64,000 nucleotides of DNA, taken from Oscillospiraceae bacterium (GTDB lineage: Bacteria > Bacillota > Clostridia > Oscillospirales > Acutalibacteraceae). The notes under the pieces were generated by a model. It ran no database searches. It saw only the letters and a program-made list of their open reading frames with translations, and had not been told where the DNA came from. Of this stretch, positions 42,836-54,716 are shown piece by piece. Both the position numbers and the translations under genes were made by a program. Positions within the stretch are counted from its first letter, which is position 1, and each line of letters begins with the position of its first letter. The stretch covers positions 94,225-158,224 of the forward strand of contig CAJTCU010000007.1 of assembly GCA_910574935.1 (NCBI GenBank), in the 5' to 3' direction.

Positions 42836-44515
42836 TCAGAACAGCCCATGAATCACAGACTGCTGGTCCACATCAATCTTCTCAGCAGCAGGGACCTTTG
42901 GTAGACCAGGCATGGTCATGATGTCACCCGCATAAGCCACCACAAAGCCAGCGCCGGCAGAAAGCTTCAGATCTCGGATGGTGATGGAGAAGCCACGAGG
43001 ACGGCCTAGCAGCATAGGATCATCGGAAAGAGAATATTGGGTTTTAGCAATACAGACTGGCATCTTGTCTCCACCTAAAACTTTGATCTCTTTCAGAGAC
43101 TTGGCCGCCTGGTTGGTAAAGATCACGCCGTCCGCGCCGTAGATGTTTTTGGCCACTGCTTGAATCTTCTCTTCCACTGGGGCCTCGTCGGGATAAATCG
43201 GGGCAAAATGAGACTCACTGTCCTGGCACTTCTCTATAACATTACAGACCGTCTGGGCCAGGTCCATACCGCCTTCGCCGCCCTTGGCAAACACCTCGGA
43301 GAGCGCGTAGCTGACGTCCAGCTCCTTGCAGCAGCGGTCGATTACCTCCAACTCTCTGTCTGTGTCTGTACCAAAGCGATTGATAGCCACCACCACGGGT
43401 ACCCCAAACTTGTGCATATTTTCCACATGGGCTTTTAGGTTGACAATGCCTTTCTCCAGCGCCTCAACGTTTTCAGCGGAAAGCTCTGTCTTGGGTACGC
43501 CACCGTTATATTTCAGAGCCCGCACTGTAGCTACAACCACCACACAGTCCGGGGCCAGCCCTGCCATACGGCACTTAATGTCCATAAACTTTTCCGCCCC
43601 CAGATCCGAGCCAAAGCCCGCTTCTGTAATGCAGTAGTCGGCCAACTTTAAAGCCAGCCGGGTGGCCCGCACCGAGTTGCAGCCGTGGGCAATATTGGCG
43701 AAGGGCCCGCCATGCATAACGGCCGGGGTTCCTTCCAGGGTCTGCACCAGGTTGGGATTGATTGCGTCTCTCAGCAGTGCGGCCATAGCGCCCTCGGCCT
43801 TGATATCCCGGGCATACACTGGCTGTCCCTGGTAATCATAGGCAATAAGAATGTTTCCTAAGCGTTTTTTTAGGTCTGGCATGTCTTTAGCCAAACACAA
43901 AATAGCCATGACCTCGCTGGCCACGGTAATAATAAAGTTATCCTCCCGGGGTACACCGTTGATCTTTCCCCCCAAACCCACTACCACATTGCGCAGGGCA
44001 CGGTCGTTCATATCTAGGCAGCGTTTAATAAGGATACGACGGGGATCAATGCCAAGGGCATTCCCCTGCTGTAGATGGTTGTCCAGCATAGCACAGCATA
44101 GATTATTGGCAGAGGTAATAGCGTGCATATCCCCCGTAAAATGCAGGTTGATGTCCTCCATCGGCAATACCTGGGCATAGCCGCCGCCGGCAGCGCCCCC
44201 CTTAATGCCAAATACCGGTCCCAGGGAGGGCTCTCGCAAAGCAATGATCGCGTTTTTCCCAATTTTCGCCATAGCCTGGCCTAGACCAGCTGTGGTAGTG
44301 GTCTTTCCCTCTCCGGCAGGCGTGGGATTAATGGCGGTTACCAGCACTAGTTTACCGTCAGGTTTTCCAGCCAAACGCTCAAACGCTCCCGCGCCTATTT
44401 TGGCCTTGTACTTCCCGTAAAGCTCCAGCTCATCTGCCAAAATCCCCAACTCTTCCCCTATTTCGGTAATAGGCCTCAGTTTCACACTCTGGGCTATTTC
44501 AATATCGCTCTTCAT
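42836..44515 (-). CDS. fhs: Formate-tetrahydrofolate ligase
   Basis: A 559-residue ATP-dependent enzyme making 10-formyl-tetrahydrofolate from formate. [17 protein letters not shown] is the P-loop; [24 protein letters not shown] and [13 protein letters not shown] are conserved. It is central to one-carbon metabolism in anaerobes and works with FolD. Its own promoter lies about 110 bases upstream. First gene of fhs-tsaE-tsaB-rpiB-upp. Confidence 0.97.
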   Translation of the reverse strand: MKSDIEIAQSVKLRPITEIGEELGILADELELYGKYKAKIGAGAFERLAGKPDGKLVLVTAINPTPAGEGKTTTTAGLGQAMAKIGKNAIIALREPSLGPVFGIKGGAAGGGYAQVLPMEDINLHFTGDMHAITSANNLCCAMLDNHLQQGNALGIDPRRILIKRCLDMNDRALRNVVVGLGGKINGVPREDNFIITVASEVMAILCLAKDMPDLKKRLGNILIAYDYQGQPVYARDIKAEGAMAALLRDAINPNLVQTLEGTPAVMHGGPFANIAHGCNSVRATRLALKLADYCITEAGFGSDLGAEKFMDIKCRMAGLAPDCVVVVATVRALKYNGGVPKTELSAENVEALEKGIVNLKAHVENMHKFGVPVVVAINRFGTDTDRELEVIDRCCKELDVSYALSEVFAKGGEGGMDLAQTVCNVIEKCQDSESHFAPIYPDEAPVEEKIQAVAKNIYGADGVIFTNQAAKSLKEIKVLGGDKMPVCIAKTQYSLSDDPMLLGRPRGFSITIRDLKLSAGAGFVVAYAGDIMTMPGLPKVPAAEKIDVDQQSVIHGLF

Positions 44516-44623
44516 AGACTTGCCTCAACACCTTTCCAGTATTATTTCAGTAATAAATCTGCCTTTCATATTGAATTTGAGGATCTTCAACCCCGTCATT
44601 CAAAACAGGCTTTAACTCTACCC

Positions 44624-44652
44624 ATTATAGAGTATATTCTGCAAATAGTAAA
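44624..44652 (-). promoter_or_regulatory. fhs promoter
   Basis: Minus strand TTTACT (44647-44652), 17 bases, TATAAT (44624-44629). Confidence 0.7.
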
Positions 44653-44669
44653 GCCCGAATCAAAAAAAC

Positions 44670-44805
44670 TTGCTCTTAACAACTATACATGTTATAATAT
44701 GTTGTAAAAGTATTTGTAAAAAACACTTTATGTAAAAAAACAGAAAATGTAAAATATCATATCATTCTCCTGGCATTTGACACTCTTTTATCAAATTGCT
44801 ATAAA
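44670..44805 (+). promoter_or_regulatory. Two tandem promoters of rodA
   Basis: P1: TTGCTC (44670-44675), 17 bases, TATAAT (44693-44698). P2: TTGACA (44777-44782), 17 bases, TATAAA (44800-44805). P2 starts about 60 bases before the gene. Together with the fhs promoter they fill the 357-base divergent gap; I see nothing else there. Confidence 0.75.
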
Positions 44806-44872
44806 GTAAAGAATTATTACTAAGCATAATTCTCCGTTACAAAATACCATTTAAAAAATAAGGAATCCGAAA

Positions 44873-46087
44873 ATGTTGAATAGAATATTTAAAAGTGTAT
44901 TCGACTATCTAAAAAGGGCAGACATCCTCCTCTGGTTTCTTTTAGCTGCTATTTCCGTCTATAGTCTGGTCTTATTGAAAAGCGTCTCTCGGGCCACTGT
45001 AGCCGATTATTTTCGTACGCAGTTCCTAGCTATTATTCTAGGCGTGACTGGTGCGATCATCGTTAGTATGATAGATTATGCGGAGATTTCTAATCTCTGG
45101 TATCTCATCGCAGGGTTTTGTGTGTTTCTCATGATCTACACTCGGCTTTTTGGCGAACAGATCGTGGGTTCTGGCGGTGTGGACGCCCGGGCCTGGATCA
45201 ATATTGGCGGAAGGACCTTCCAGTCCTCTGAGCTGGTCAAGATCGCCTTTTTGCTTACCTTTGGCAAGCATCTGGATATTCTTAACAAGCGAGGACGGTT
45301 AGAGGACCCGATTCAAGTTATCCTGCTAAGCGTCCACGCCTTTATACCAATGCTGTTATGTATATGGCAGGGCGATACCGGCGCAGCGGTGGTATTTTTC
45401 GCTATGTTCATTATTATGAGTCTCTCAGCCGGGGTACAGCTACGGTACTTCATCATTTTGGCCACAATAATCGTTATTGCACTGCCTGTTGCCTGGCAGT
45501 ATTTTATGCCAGAGTACCAGAAAGATCGCTTCGTGGCTGTATTCAACCTGGACGATCCGGACGTGCGCATGAATGAAGGTTATCAGCAGTATCAGGGACG
45601 TACCTCTATTGGCAGTGGAAAATTCTGGGGGCAGGGCTTGTTTGAGGGCAACCGGGTGAACAGTAACGTAGTAACCTTTCAGCAGAGCGACTTCATCTTC
45701 TCGGTCGCTGGCGAGGAACTGGGCTTTGTAGGATGTTCCGCTATTTTAGTTTTACTCCTGCTCTTCATGTTAAAAGTCCTCCATGTGGCCAGGACCTCTC
45801 GGGATGACCTGGGCCGGTACATTTGCTTCGGATTCTTTGGGCTTATTGCTCTACAGTCTATTGTAAATATCGGCATGTGTCTGGCCATCCTGCCTGTTAT
45901 GGGGGTCACCCTCCCCTTCTTTAGTGCTGGTGGTTCCTCCTCCATGTGTTTGTACTTGGGTTTTGGCTTGGTGCAGAGCGTACACATGCGGCGCAAGGAG
46001 ATTGATGGTTTACATTTAAAACGAAAAACACCTCTGCGCTTTTCATATAAGCAGGCTAAATCGGCCCGGGAACTTAAAAAAATGTAG
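44873..46087 (+). CDS. rodA: Rod-shape/cell-cycle SEDS glycosyltransferase (RodA/FtsW family)
   Basis: A 404-residue protein with about ten membrane segments. INIGGRTFQSSELVKIAF, WQGDTGAAVVF with the conserved catalytic Asp, DFIFSVAGEELGFVG and GVTLPFFSAGGSS are family motifs. It polymerises peptidoglycan strands with a partner PBP, whose gene is not adjacent. RodA is favoured over FtsW or SpoVE by overall appearance only. Single-gene unit. Confidence 0.88.
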   Translation: MLNRIFKSVFDYLKRADILLWFLLAAISVYSLVLLKSVSRATVADYFRTQFLAIILGVTGAIIVSMIDYAEISNLWYLIAGFCVFLMIYTRLFGEQIVGSGGVDARAWINIGGRTFQSSELVKIAFLLTFGKHLDILNKRGRLEDPIQVILLSVHAFIPMLLCIWQGDTGAAVVFFAMFIIMSLSAGVQLRYFIILATIIVIALPVAWQYFMPEYQKDRFVAVFNLDDPDVRMNEGYQQYQGRTSIGSGKFWGQGLFEGNRVNSNVVTFQQSDFIFSVAGEELGFVGCSAILVLLLLFMLKVLHVARTSRDDLGRYICFGFFGLIALQSIVNIGMCLAILPVMGVTLPFFSAGGSSSMCLYLGFGLVQSVHMRRKEIDGLHLKRKTPLRFSYKQAKSARELKKM

Positions 46088-46091
46088 AAAA

Positions 46092-46129
46092 AAAGCCGGA
46101 TGGGTCCTTTCCCCATCTCGGCTTTTTTT
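46092..46129 (+). terminator. rodA terminator
   Basis: AGCCG-GATGGG pairs with CCCATC-CGGCT, followed by T7. Confidence 0.85.
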
Positions 46130-47191
46130 GTTTATACTAACACATACAAAAAACATTCCGAAAGGCAGATTTTTCCACAAGAACAATGGTGCCTGGTTGC
46201 AGCCTTCATGCATTCTCATCTGAAAGCGCAAAATAACCGTCTCCTCATAACCAGGAAACAGGGGCTCCAATGAACAGCATCGGTTGACCAAAAATGTGAA
46301 CCAGCCGGTAAGAAATCAAGAAACCAGGAAGAGCGCGGAACGGACAAGGTAGGAGTAGCCCTAATCATCTTTAAAGAATGTCTTTATCCTCAAAAATAAG
46401 AAAAGCACCGCCACTCGCCTCCAAATGCATTGGGACTGGTAGACCACCGCTTACAAGTTCGCTACCGGGAATTTAAACATCTTCTGGGAGGTGCCTGTAA
46501 GCCTTCCTCACCCAGCCGAAAGAGATAGGCGCAATAGACCCGGGGCACAATCACAGCCTACTCACCCCCCGAAAGATCGGGTGTGAGCTCTGCACAGCGA
46601 GATGGCAAAGTATGTGGTATTCTATTCTCTGACAAATAAGCGGAGGAATGTTTGGTGGAGAGGGACCACAGACCGGAAAAGGTAGGAGGGAAGGGCGCAA
46701 AGATAGCTTGCGCGGCGGAGACAATCAAGCCCTCTAAAACTGGAAATATTGGAAAAGCCACGGGGTGTTCGTCTTTGTGATCTTCACAATGAAATAAGCT
46801 GCCGTACTAGCACCAAGACATGCCGCAGTTTCCGCTAAATCATCTAGTAGCCGGCCATAGGTATACGTTGCCCCGCTATATGCAGAATAAACCAAACTAA
46901 GTGTGAAATTGTAAACGACGTTAGGAATGCCGTTCCAAGGCTCCCAAACCGCCCATTAACCAGCCTTTTTGCTTGCGTTGTTTTCTTACTAATACTCTTA
47001 GCAGTGTTTTACGCTCTGTTCTACAGGCTCCCGCAACCCCCGGAAGTTCTCCACTTTGCCTCCTCGATTCTATTGTTATTTCTTTGCTTTCCAATAGTTC
47101 TACACCTATTCTTACGCTTTTATCTCCAGAGAAGAATTTATTACCAGCCACAAAAAAGATCAAACGCTCTCAAATTCCGGAAAAAGAACAT
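46130..47191. other. Gene-poor interval with possible coding relics
   Basis: About 1.06 kb with no gene that I can support. On the minus strand at roughly 46740-46943 a 66-codon open frame without a start or ribosome site reads like protein (for example YNFTLSLVYSAYSG and GRLLDDLAETAA), and another stretch near 46400-46470 contains HLEASGGAFLIFED. Both are broken by stops. On the plus strand 47004-47195 could encode a 63-residue peptide with two hydrophobic segments and a basic tail, but no ribosome site is seen. A hairpin CTCAC-CCCGA/TCGGG-GTGAG lies at 46561-46587. It looks like eroded coding DNA. Confidence 0.4.
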
Positions 47192-48202
47192 CTAGATCCC
47201 GTCCACAAATTCCCGGAACCGGGGAAGCATCCCAACTCTATCAGGTGTATGGGGAGGCATCTGTAAAATATCGTATCCAGGCAGGTTATTGCCCTCTACC
47301 AGTACCGGGCCCGTAGGAGTTACTGCCACATCCCAACCCACATAGCGCATTTGGGGCACCAGTCCTGCCGCCTCCACGCACATGGCTTTACACTTCTCCC
47401 ACAGGGGAATTTGAAATCCCTGTATATCCACACCAGTTTGGGGATGTTTCTTATAGGTCTTACGATCTTTATCATAGCCAGGGTATTGCACCAGTCCTGT
47501 CTCCATGTCAATAGGGGCAAACATTCCTCCCGAATGCAGGTTGTCCACTGGTCGACCGCCGTTTCCAATACGGATGTGGGCATAGACAATATGGGCTCCA
47601 CTGTCGTTCAGCACTGTGACAACTCGCAACGTATTGATAGAGCTGGGATTCAGCCGGTCCAGGTCTGGGTGTTGCTGGAGAACCTCCTCCACCACGCCCA
47701 CATTGTCGGCCATCAGCTTCTGGTACATCTGGACAGGGTTCTTATAATCAGCTGTAAACAGCTTTTCCACACCTTTGCCTCCAGTACCGTCTTCTGGCTT
47801 TACCATAATCTGGTCTCTGCCACTGAGAAATTTCTCAAACTCTTTCTGCCCAGCCTTGGAAAAATCCAGCCAATCTCGACCTATATAGTGAGCAAACTTG
47901 GTATAGAACTCGCTTTTATTATCAAAATAATGGTAATATTCCCGGTCATTCAACAGTTGTACCAGGGTGTTGTTCACGCTCCTGGTCACATATGTGGCTC
48001 GCTGCTCGGGCGTTAAATTATAAAACTCGCATAGTAGATAATCATTGAATCCGGCCCCGTACCGCAAGCCGCAGCCTACCACGTCTAGCAGTACAGACGG
48101 CCGATTCTTGCCAGTTATTTGATGAACCGTTTTTACTGTGCGAAATAGTTCACCGTAATCCATCCGCACTACGCAGCCCAATATATATCCCAGCTTACCC
48201 AA
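47192..48202 (-). CDS. ATP-grasp protein, sugar-transfer-associated type
   Basis: A 336-residue ATP-grasp ligase-fold protein. KPEDGTGGKGVEKLF binds ATP, SSINTLRVVTVL and HSGGMFAPID follow, and the C-terminus has GWDVAVTPTGPVLVEGNNLPGYDILQ with the metal ligands. The family often lies in surface-sugar gene clusters; the acceptor is unknown. The frame is open to 48289, overlapping the DUF3006 gene, but an ideal AAGGAGG box points to TTG at 48202, which removes the overlap. Last of a three-gene unit. Confidence 0.85.
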   Translation of the reverse strand: MGKLGYILGCVVRMDYGELFRTVKTVHQITGKNRPSVLLDVVGCGLRYGAGFNDYLLCEFYNLTPEQRATYVTRSVNNTLVQLLNDREYYHYFDNKSEFYTKFAHYIGRDWLDFSKAGQKEFEKFLSGRDQIMVKPEDGTGGKGVEKLFTADYKNPVQMYQKLMADNVGVVEEVLQQHPDLDRLNPSSINTLRVVTVLNDSGAHIVYAHIRIGNGGRPVDNLHSGGMFAPIDMETGLVQYPGYDKDRKTYKKHPQTGVDIQGFQIPLWEKCKAMCVEAAGLVPQMRYVGWDVAVTPTGPVLVEGNNLPGYDILQMPPHTPDRVGMLPRFREFVDGI

Positions 48203-48218
48203 ACCAGCCGCCTCCTTA

Positions 48219-48440
48219 TCATCTACCAAACGTCCGGCGTTGCTTTTCCGCAAGACGCTCCCGGCGACGTGCTGTCTCCTGCTGGTCAAAGGTCAGTTCA
48301 CCTTCGTCGCTAATTTTCAACACCGCGCCTTCTCCCACGCCCTGGGGAAGCTCTGAAACCTCGATGGCAAAATATTTCTGCTCTGCATCCTCGCAAATGG
48401 CGTACTTGCCCTCAAACCGGTCAATAATCAACTGTCTCAT
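48219..48440 (-). CDS. DUF3006 domain protein
   Basis: A 73-residue protein of the DUF3006 type: LIIDRFEGKYAICEDAEQKYFAIEVSELP followed by a VLKISDEGEL segment and a basic C-terminus. These small proteins usually follow ComEC-like metallo-beta-lactamase genes, as here. ATG at 48440 with AAGGAGG upstream. Function unknown. Confidence 0.85.
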   Translation of the reverse strand: MRQLIIDRFEGKYAICEDAEQKYFAIEVSELPQGVGEGAVLKISDEGELTFDQQETARRRERLAEKQRRTFGR

Positions 48441-48457
48441 AGGGAAAGCTTCCTCCT

Positions 48458-49384
48458 TTATTTCTCCGTGGTGATTGTGACGCACTCTCCGTCAAAAGAG
48501 AACACAATGTCACCATCCGTGTCTGTTCGGTATATTCTTGCTCCGGCTGCCTCTATACAAGCTAAAGGTCCTTCTCTGGGTAATTTGTTTCGATCATATC
48601 CAGTGGAGACCACCGCGCACCTGGGAGCAACCTGCCGGATAAATTCTTCTGTAGAAGATGTGGAGCTGCCGTGGTGGGCAACCTTCAGCAAATCCACCGA
48701 GAGGTCTTGCCCAGAAAGAACCAGGTCTGCCTCAGCCTCTTTTTCTATGTCTCCGCAGAATAACGCGGAAAAGCCGCCGCAATCCATCCGCAATACCAGT
48801 GAACTATTGTTGGTATCCGCATATTCCCTTACTGGACCCAAAACCGTAAACTCTGCTTGTCCCAAAGTGAACTGTTCGCCCTGCCGCAGGACTCTTTGAG
48901 GAACATCGTGCTCTCTTAAAATCTCGTCAAGCATGGAAAAACCGGCAGAAGCTCCTGGCTGCCACTCTGCCCGTAAAAACATCCCAGTCTCTATTTCTGA
49001 TACCACGTTTGCCATGCCATCCATGTGGTCGCTATCCGGATGGGACAAGATAGCATAGTCCAGACTCTCCACTCCGTGACGAAAGAGGTAGTCAGTGGTT
49101 TGGTACCCTGCCAAAAAATGGCCGGAATCCAATAAGGCGGTGTGGCCATCACTTTTAATCAAAATAGCATCTGCCTTCCCCACATCCAATACGTGGATTT
49201 CCAAAGGCAGCTTCTGTCCGGTCCAATCACTGAAACGCCCTTGAAAGCAAACTGCTTTCCAAAAGGTTTGGACTGGTGGCAATGCGCACAGTGCCACCAC
49301 CACACAGACTAACACGCCCAAAGTGATCTTGTCCCGTTTCAGCTGCTTTTGCTCTTTTTTCAGGTAGAACGCCCGGTTTGTCAA
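48458..49384 (-). CDS. ComEC-like metallo-beta-lactamase-fold hydrolase, membrane-anchored
   Basis: A 308-residue protein. One N-terminal membrane segment (ITLGVLVCVVVALCALPPV) anchors an extracellular metallo-beta-lactamase domain: VLDVGKADAILI, LLDSGHF, LSHPDSDHMDG metal motif, then CGDIEKEAE and KVAHHGSSTSS. It corresponds to the soluble C-terminal part of ComEC without the channel domain; a secreted nuclease or phosphodiesterase is likely. The start is taken as TTG at 49384, with AGGA at usable spacing; GTG at 49393 abuts the box. It leads DUF3006 and ATP-grasp. Confidence 0.82.
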   Translation of the reverse strand: MTNRAFYLKKEQKQLKRDKITLGVLVCVVVALCALPPVQTFWKAVCFQGRFSDWTGQKLPLEIHVLDVGKADAILIKSDGHTALLDSGHFLAGYQTTDYLFRHGVESLDYAILSHPDSDHMDGMANVVSEIETGMFLRAEWQPGASAGFSMLDEILREHDVPQRVLRQGEQFTLGQAEFTVLGPVREYADTNNSSLVLRMDCGGFSALFCGDIEKEAEADLVLSGQDLSVDLLKVAHHGSSTSSTEEFIRQVAPRCAVVSTGYDRNKLPREGPLACIEAAGARIYRTDTDGDIVFSFDGECVTITTEK

Positions 49385-49551
49385 GTCCGCCACTTCCTTT
49401 TACCGGTCTTATTATACCCGAAATATTCCTCCGACGCAAGCTGTTTGAAAAAAAGTCTGACACCTAAGTGACAAAAGATTATTGTAAATGTATGATTATA
49501 CTTAAAAAATCCGCAAAAACATATCAAAGAAACTTTTTATGCGGATTCATC

Positions 49552-49716
49552 TAGGGCTTGTTTGAAAATAGAGAAAGTGTCGGATTTTTGCCCTGGCGGG
49601 TGCGGTTTGACGAAGAAAACCGCAAGGAATACTTTCGTATTACGAAGATTTTCGACACACAAATCCGCCCGGACAGGGCATAATGACGGTGTTTGCGATT
49701 TTTCAAACAAGCCCTA
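49552..49716. repeat. Terminal-inverted-repeat element, copy A
   Basis: A 165-base non-coding element bounded by perfect 17-base inverted ends, TAGGGCTTGTTTGAAAA and its complement (49700-49716). Inside are further pairings (GCCCTG/CAGGGC, AATAC/GTATT). It is homologous along its length to the element at 53828-53995. Confidence 0.75.
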
Positions 49717-50041
49717 ATGGGGGCATAAGACTATCAGACAGTCTACCAACACTTTGGGAATACACTTCTCGGTCTTTGGCTCAACGAGGCCAAGAATAGT
49801 CCCGCTGAATTCCAGCAATACCCTTCTCGAAATCCAGCAACTTACATTTGTATCCACAGAACCCAGTGGTATACGTAGTCTGTATCCTTGACGGCTACAC
49901 TGGACGTCGAGGGTGCATCTACCACCTGGCAGTGGCCAATGAGGTTCAACTTGTGAACGTAGGCTCTGGAATGGAAAACTGCTTTTTGGCACGACCGCTT
50001 TGCCCTACTTCATGTTTTTGCAGAAGGCAGTTAAAATATAT
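49717..50041. other. Non-coding stretch between the repeat and the galK end
   Basis: No gene supported. Short open frames exist on both strands but none has a ribosome site or recognisable motif. The stretch 49385-49551 before the repeat is likewise A/T-rich without a gene. Confidence 0.5.
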
Positions 50042-50082
50042 GCTGGCCTAAGCCCCCTTTTCCCTCAGAGTCTTAGGCCAGC
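50042..50082 (-). terminator. Long inverted repeat after galK
   Basis: A perfect 11-base stem GCTGGCCTAAG/CTTAGGCCAGC encloses a 19-base loop. On the minus strand it is followed by ATATATTTTAA and not a pure T run, so it is a probable but weak galK terminator. Confidence 0.55.
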
Positions 50083-50099
50083 CCTAAACATTATTCTAT

Positions 50100-51335
50100 C
50101 TACAGTTCGACTTTCACACCACCACAGCCGCGCACTGTAAGTACATAGCAACTTCCTTGACCAAACACCTTCTCCATACCTTCCCGATAACTTTCCAACA
50201 GGTCAAAGGGTACATAGGCCTGGATGGTTCCCGCAAAACCTCCTCCATGCACCCGGCAGGCGCCACGGCCTTGCAACAGGAACTCGGACACAGTCAGTGC
50301 CAGGGGAATTCCCTGCTCTTTAGGATGTGTGGGGGAGTATACATTTTGCAGTCGTTCCTGGGAGGATCGGCCTGAATCGTTTACCATCATTAAGAAGCCG
50401 CCAAAGTCCCCAGCTTTTAGTGCCTGTGCCTCTTCATGTGCCAAGCGGTCATCATCAAAAAAGTGCATGGCCCGCAATACTGCCCGGTCGCCGGTGGCCT
50501 TGCGTACCCCACTCAAATCGGTATAAAAATCTTTTTCCTCCACTTGCCTTAGAAATTCTTTACCAAAGTACCTTGCCACCGCTTTCATTTCCTGGGGAAT
50601 AGCTGCATAGTCCGGGGTTAGATCAGCGTGGCTGCCGCCAGTGTCCACCACGCACAGGGCATGGCCGTAGGCGTTTAGGTCAAAGTCTACCTTTTCAATA
50701 ACCGGTTTCTTTGGGTCACCAAAGTCCATTGCGGTTACGCTACCCACCGAGCTGGCCATTTGGTCTAAAAGGCCGGAAGGTTTGCCAAAGTATACATTCT
50801 CGGCATACTGGGCAATCTGAGCGGCAGTCATTGGATCAATGGCCCCATCATTGTACAGGTGGCTCACCAGGGTAACCACCAAAATCTCAAAAGCCGCCGA
50901 GCTGGAAAGTCCCGATCCCTTCAGCACCCGGGTCATGGTGTAGCAGTCGAAGCCACCCACTTGATAGCCTAACTCCTGGCACCGGGCACAGATGCCCCGG
51001 ATCAGGGCCTGAGAGCCGCTGATCTCCTCCCTGGGAGACAGGTCCTTTAGGTCTACAGTATCCACCCGGGGATACTCTAAAGAGCGCAGCCGGGCTATGC
51101 CCGTATCGGTTTTCCGCGCCATGCCCACAATGTCCAAATCAATGGCGGCGGCTAGCACCCGGCCATGATTGTGGTCGGTATGATTACCACCGATCTCCGT
51201 ACGGCCCGGAGCGCTGAAAAAGGCTGTATCCCCATCATCTCCAAAGGTATCAATAAACCCCTGGCGGATACTCTCATAGCGCTTCGCCTGTTCCCGCCAA
51301 GCACTACTATATAGATCCTTTATATTGACTGTCAT
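50100..51335 (-). CDS. galK: Galactokinase family protein
   Basis: A 411-residue GHMP kinase that phosphorylates galactose at C1. APGRTEIGGNHTDHNHG near residue 42 is the galactokinase signature, LKGSGLSSSAAFE is the ATP loop and CRVHGGGFAGTIQA the third GHMP motif. The N-terminus is about 25 residues longer than in E. coli. ATG at 51335 follows GAGGTG; a GTG three codons earlier lies in the box. galE is 4 kb away on the same strand, so the Leloir pathway genes are near but not in one operon. Confidence 0.92.
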   Translation of the reverse strand: MTVNIKDLYSSAWREQAKRYESIRQGFIDTFGDDGDTAFFSAPGRTEIGGNHTDHNHGRVLAAAIDLDIVGMARKTDTGIARLRSLEYPRVDTVDLKDLSPREEISGSQALIRGICARCQELGYQVGGFDCYTMTRVLKGSGLSSSAAFEILVVTLVSHLYNDGAIDPMTAAQIAQYAENVYFGKPSGLLDQMASSVGSVTAMDFGDPKKPVIEKVDFDLNAYGHALCVVDTGGSHADLTPDYAAIPQEMKAVARYFGKEFLRQVEEKDFYTDLSGVRKATGDRAVLRAMHFFDDDRLAHEEAQALKAGDFGGFLMMVNDSGRSSQERLQNVYSPTHPKEQGIPLALTVSEFLLQGRGACRVHGGGFAGTIQAYVPFDLLESYREGMEKVFGQGSCYVLTVRGCGGVKVEL

Positions 51336-51491
51336 AATCTTCACCTCTGAATATTTTTAATATAGTCCTATCTTTTTTAACAAGCCGGAAGCAGAAACAT
51401 ACGAAAGCCAAGTACCAGGGGCTGCCCAAACCCTTGAGATTTGGCCAAGTTCATCTCCATATCCGCCACATTTGGTGGGTTTACGTCCCTT

Positions 51492-53827
<2,336 letters not shown>

Positions 53828-53995
53828 TAGAGTCTGTTTTAAAATCGGAGAAATGCTGGATTTTTGCTCAGAAACAAGTGGGTTCCAGGAAAAAAATCGC
53901 AAGCCAATCTGCCGGTTGACGAGGATTTTTGACGCGGAAGATGGCCGCTTATGGGCAAAAAGACGGCGCGTTTTGGATGTTTCAAACAAGCTCTA
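53828..53995. repeat. Terminal-inverted-repeat element, copy B
   Basis: A 168-base element whose ends TAGAGTCTGTTTTAAAAT and TTTCAAACAAGCTCTA match those of copy A at 49552-49716 with several changes. Internal segments GGATTTTTGC, AATCGCAAG and ACGAGGATTTTTGACG align with GGATTTTTGC, ACCGCAAG and ACGAAGATTTTCGACA in copy A. The arms are no longer perfect, so this copy looks older. Confidence 0.7.
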
Positions 53996-54020
53996 GTCTC
54001 AATCGGTTCGGAGCAAGAGT

Positions 54021-54653
54021 CTATTTACCCGCCATCCATTTGGGAACCTCACCTACTACGAGAGTTTCCGCCAGTACTGTGGCAGTTTCAGTCTCCACTG
54101 CGGTCTCGAACCGCTTTGACTGAGAATAAGCTTGAGCCCGTACTGTCATAATCAATCGGTGGCAAGTCTGGTTAACCCCCGCGCTGGCGAACTCCGTAGA
54201 GAACTCCACCACGGCTGATCCCTCCAGCCGCAACTTAATAGGCACTGGGAAGCCTCGTCCGCTTAATAGACCAATACCCGTCAGACTGCCCACTGGCACC
54301 TGGGCTGTAGCTTGCCCCCGCAGAGACTGTGACAGCCGTTCCAGTACCCCGGCTTTCAGCTTGTTCAGCCGTTTTGCGTCGGCGGTAACCAAGCTCACTT
54401 GGCCGCTTTCCTGCCGCTGCACTGTCACAAAGGGTTCGCTTTGAGCCTCTAGTTCATCCTGTACCGCCTGGCTGACACAGTCTAAAATATATCCCCGGGC
54501 TGCCTCTCGGGTCAGTTCACCGGAAACACCTCCTAGACCCAGCTCGGAGAGGCCAAGGACCAGCAAGCAAAGCACAACTGGAACAAAAATGGCCACTCTA
54601 AACTTTCCTTGCCCCCGCCGGTAACGATGAGGTCTATGTCTTATGTATCGCAT
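54021..54653 (-). CDS. yunB: Sporulation protein YunB
   Basis: A 210-residue membrane-anchored protein. After a basic N-terminus (RYIRHRPHRYRRG) comes one membrane segment (VAIFVPVVLCLLVLGLSEL), then the YunB domain with VPVGSLTGIGLLSGRGFPVPIKL, SAGVNQTCHRLIMTV and the C-terminal AETLVVGEVP. In Bacillus it is made in the mother cell and needed for normal spores. It indicates a spore-forming host. It ends the galE-maf-yunB run. Confidence 0.88.
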   Translation of the reverse strand: MRYIRHRPHRYRRGQGKFRVAIFVPVVLCLLVLGLSELGLGGVSGELTREAARGYILDCVSQAVQDELEAQSEPFVTVQRQESGQVSLVTADAKRLNKLKAGVLERLSQSLRGQATAQVPVGSLTGIGLLSGRGFPVPIKLRLEGSAVVEFSTEFASAGVNQTCHRLIMTVRAQAYSQSKRFETAVETETATVLAETLVVGEVPKWMAGK

Positions 54654-54716
54654 TGCACCACCCCTCTATTATAGTACGCGGGGCGGTGCTTTTTGTGAGT
54701 ATACAGATCCGGGCCG

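Noticed and set aside
44811..44832. GAATTAT-N8-ATAATTC upstream of rodA as a third copy of the shared operator
   Set aside because: The arms are in the opposite order to the sites at 6804 and 19255, the TGCG flank is missing, and it lies after the promoter and not before the -10.
49438..49461. GCTGTTTGAAAAAAA near the start of the metallo-beta-lactamase gene looked like a third repeat end
   Set aside because: Only about ten bases match, with no partner arm; it is A/T-rich leader sequence.
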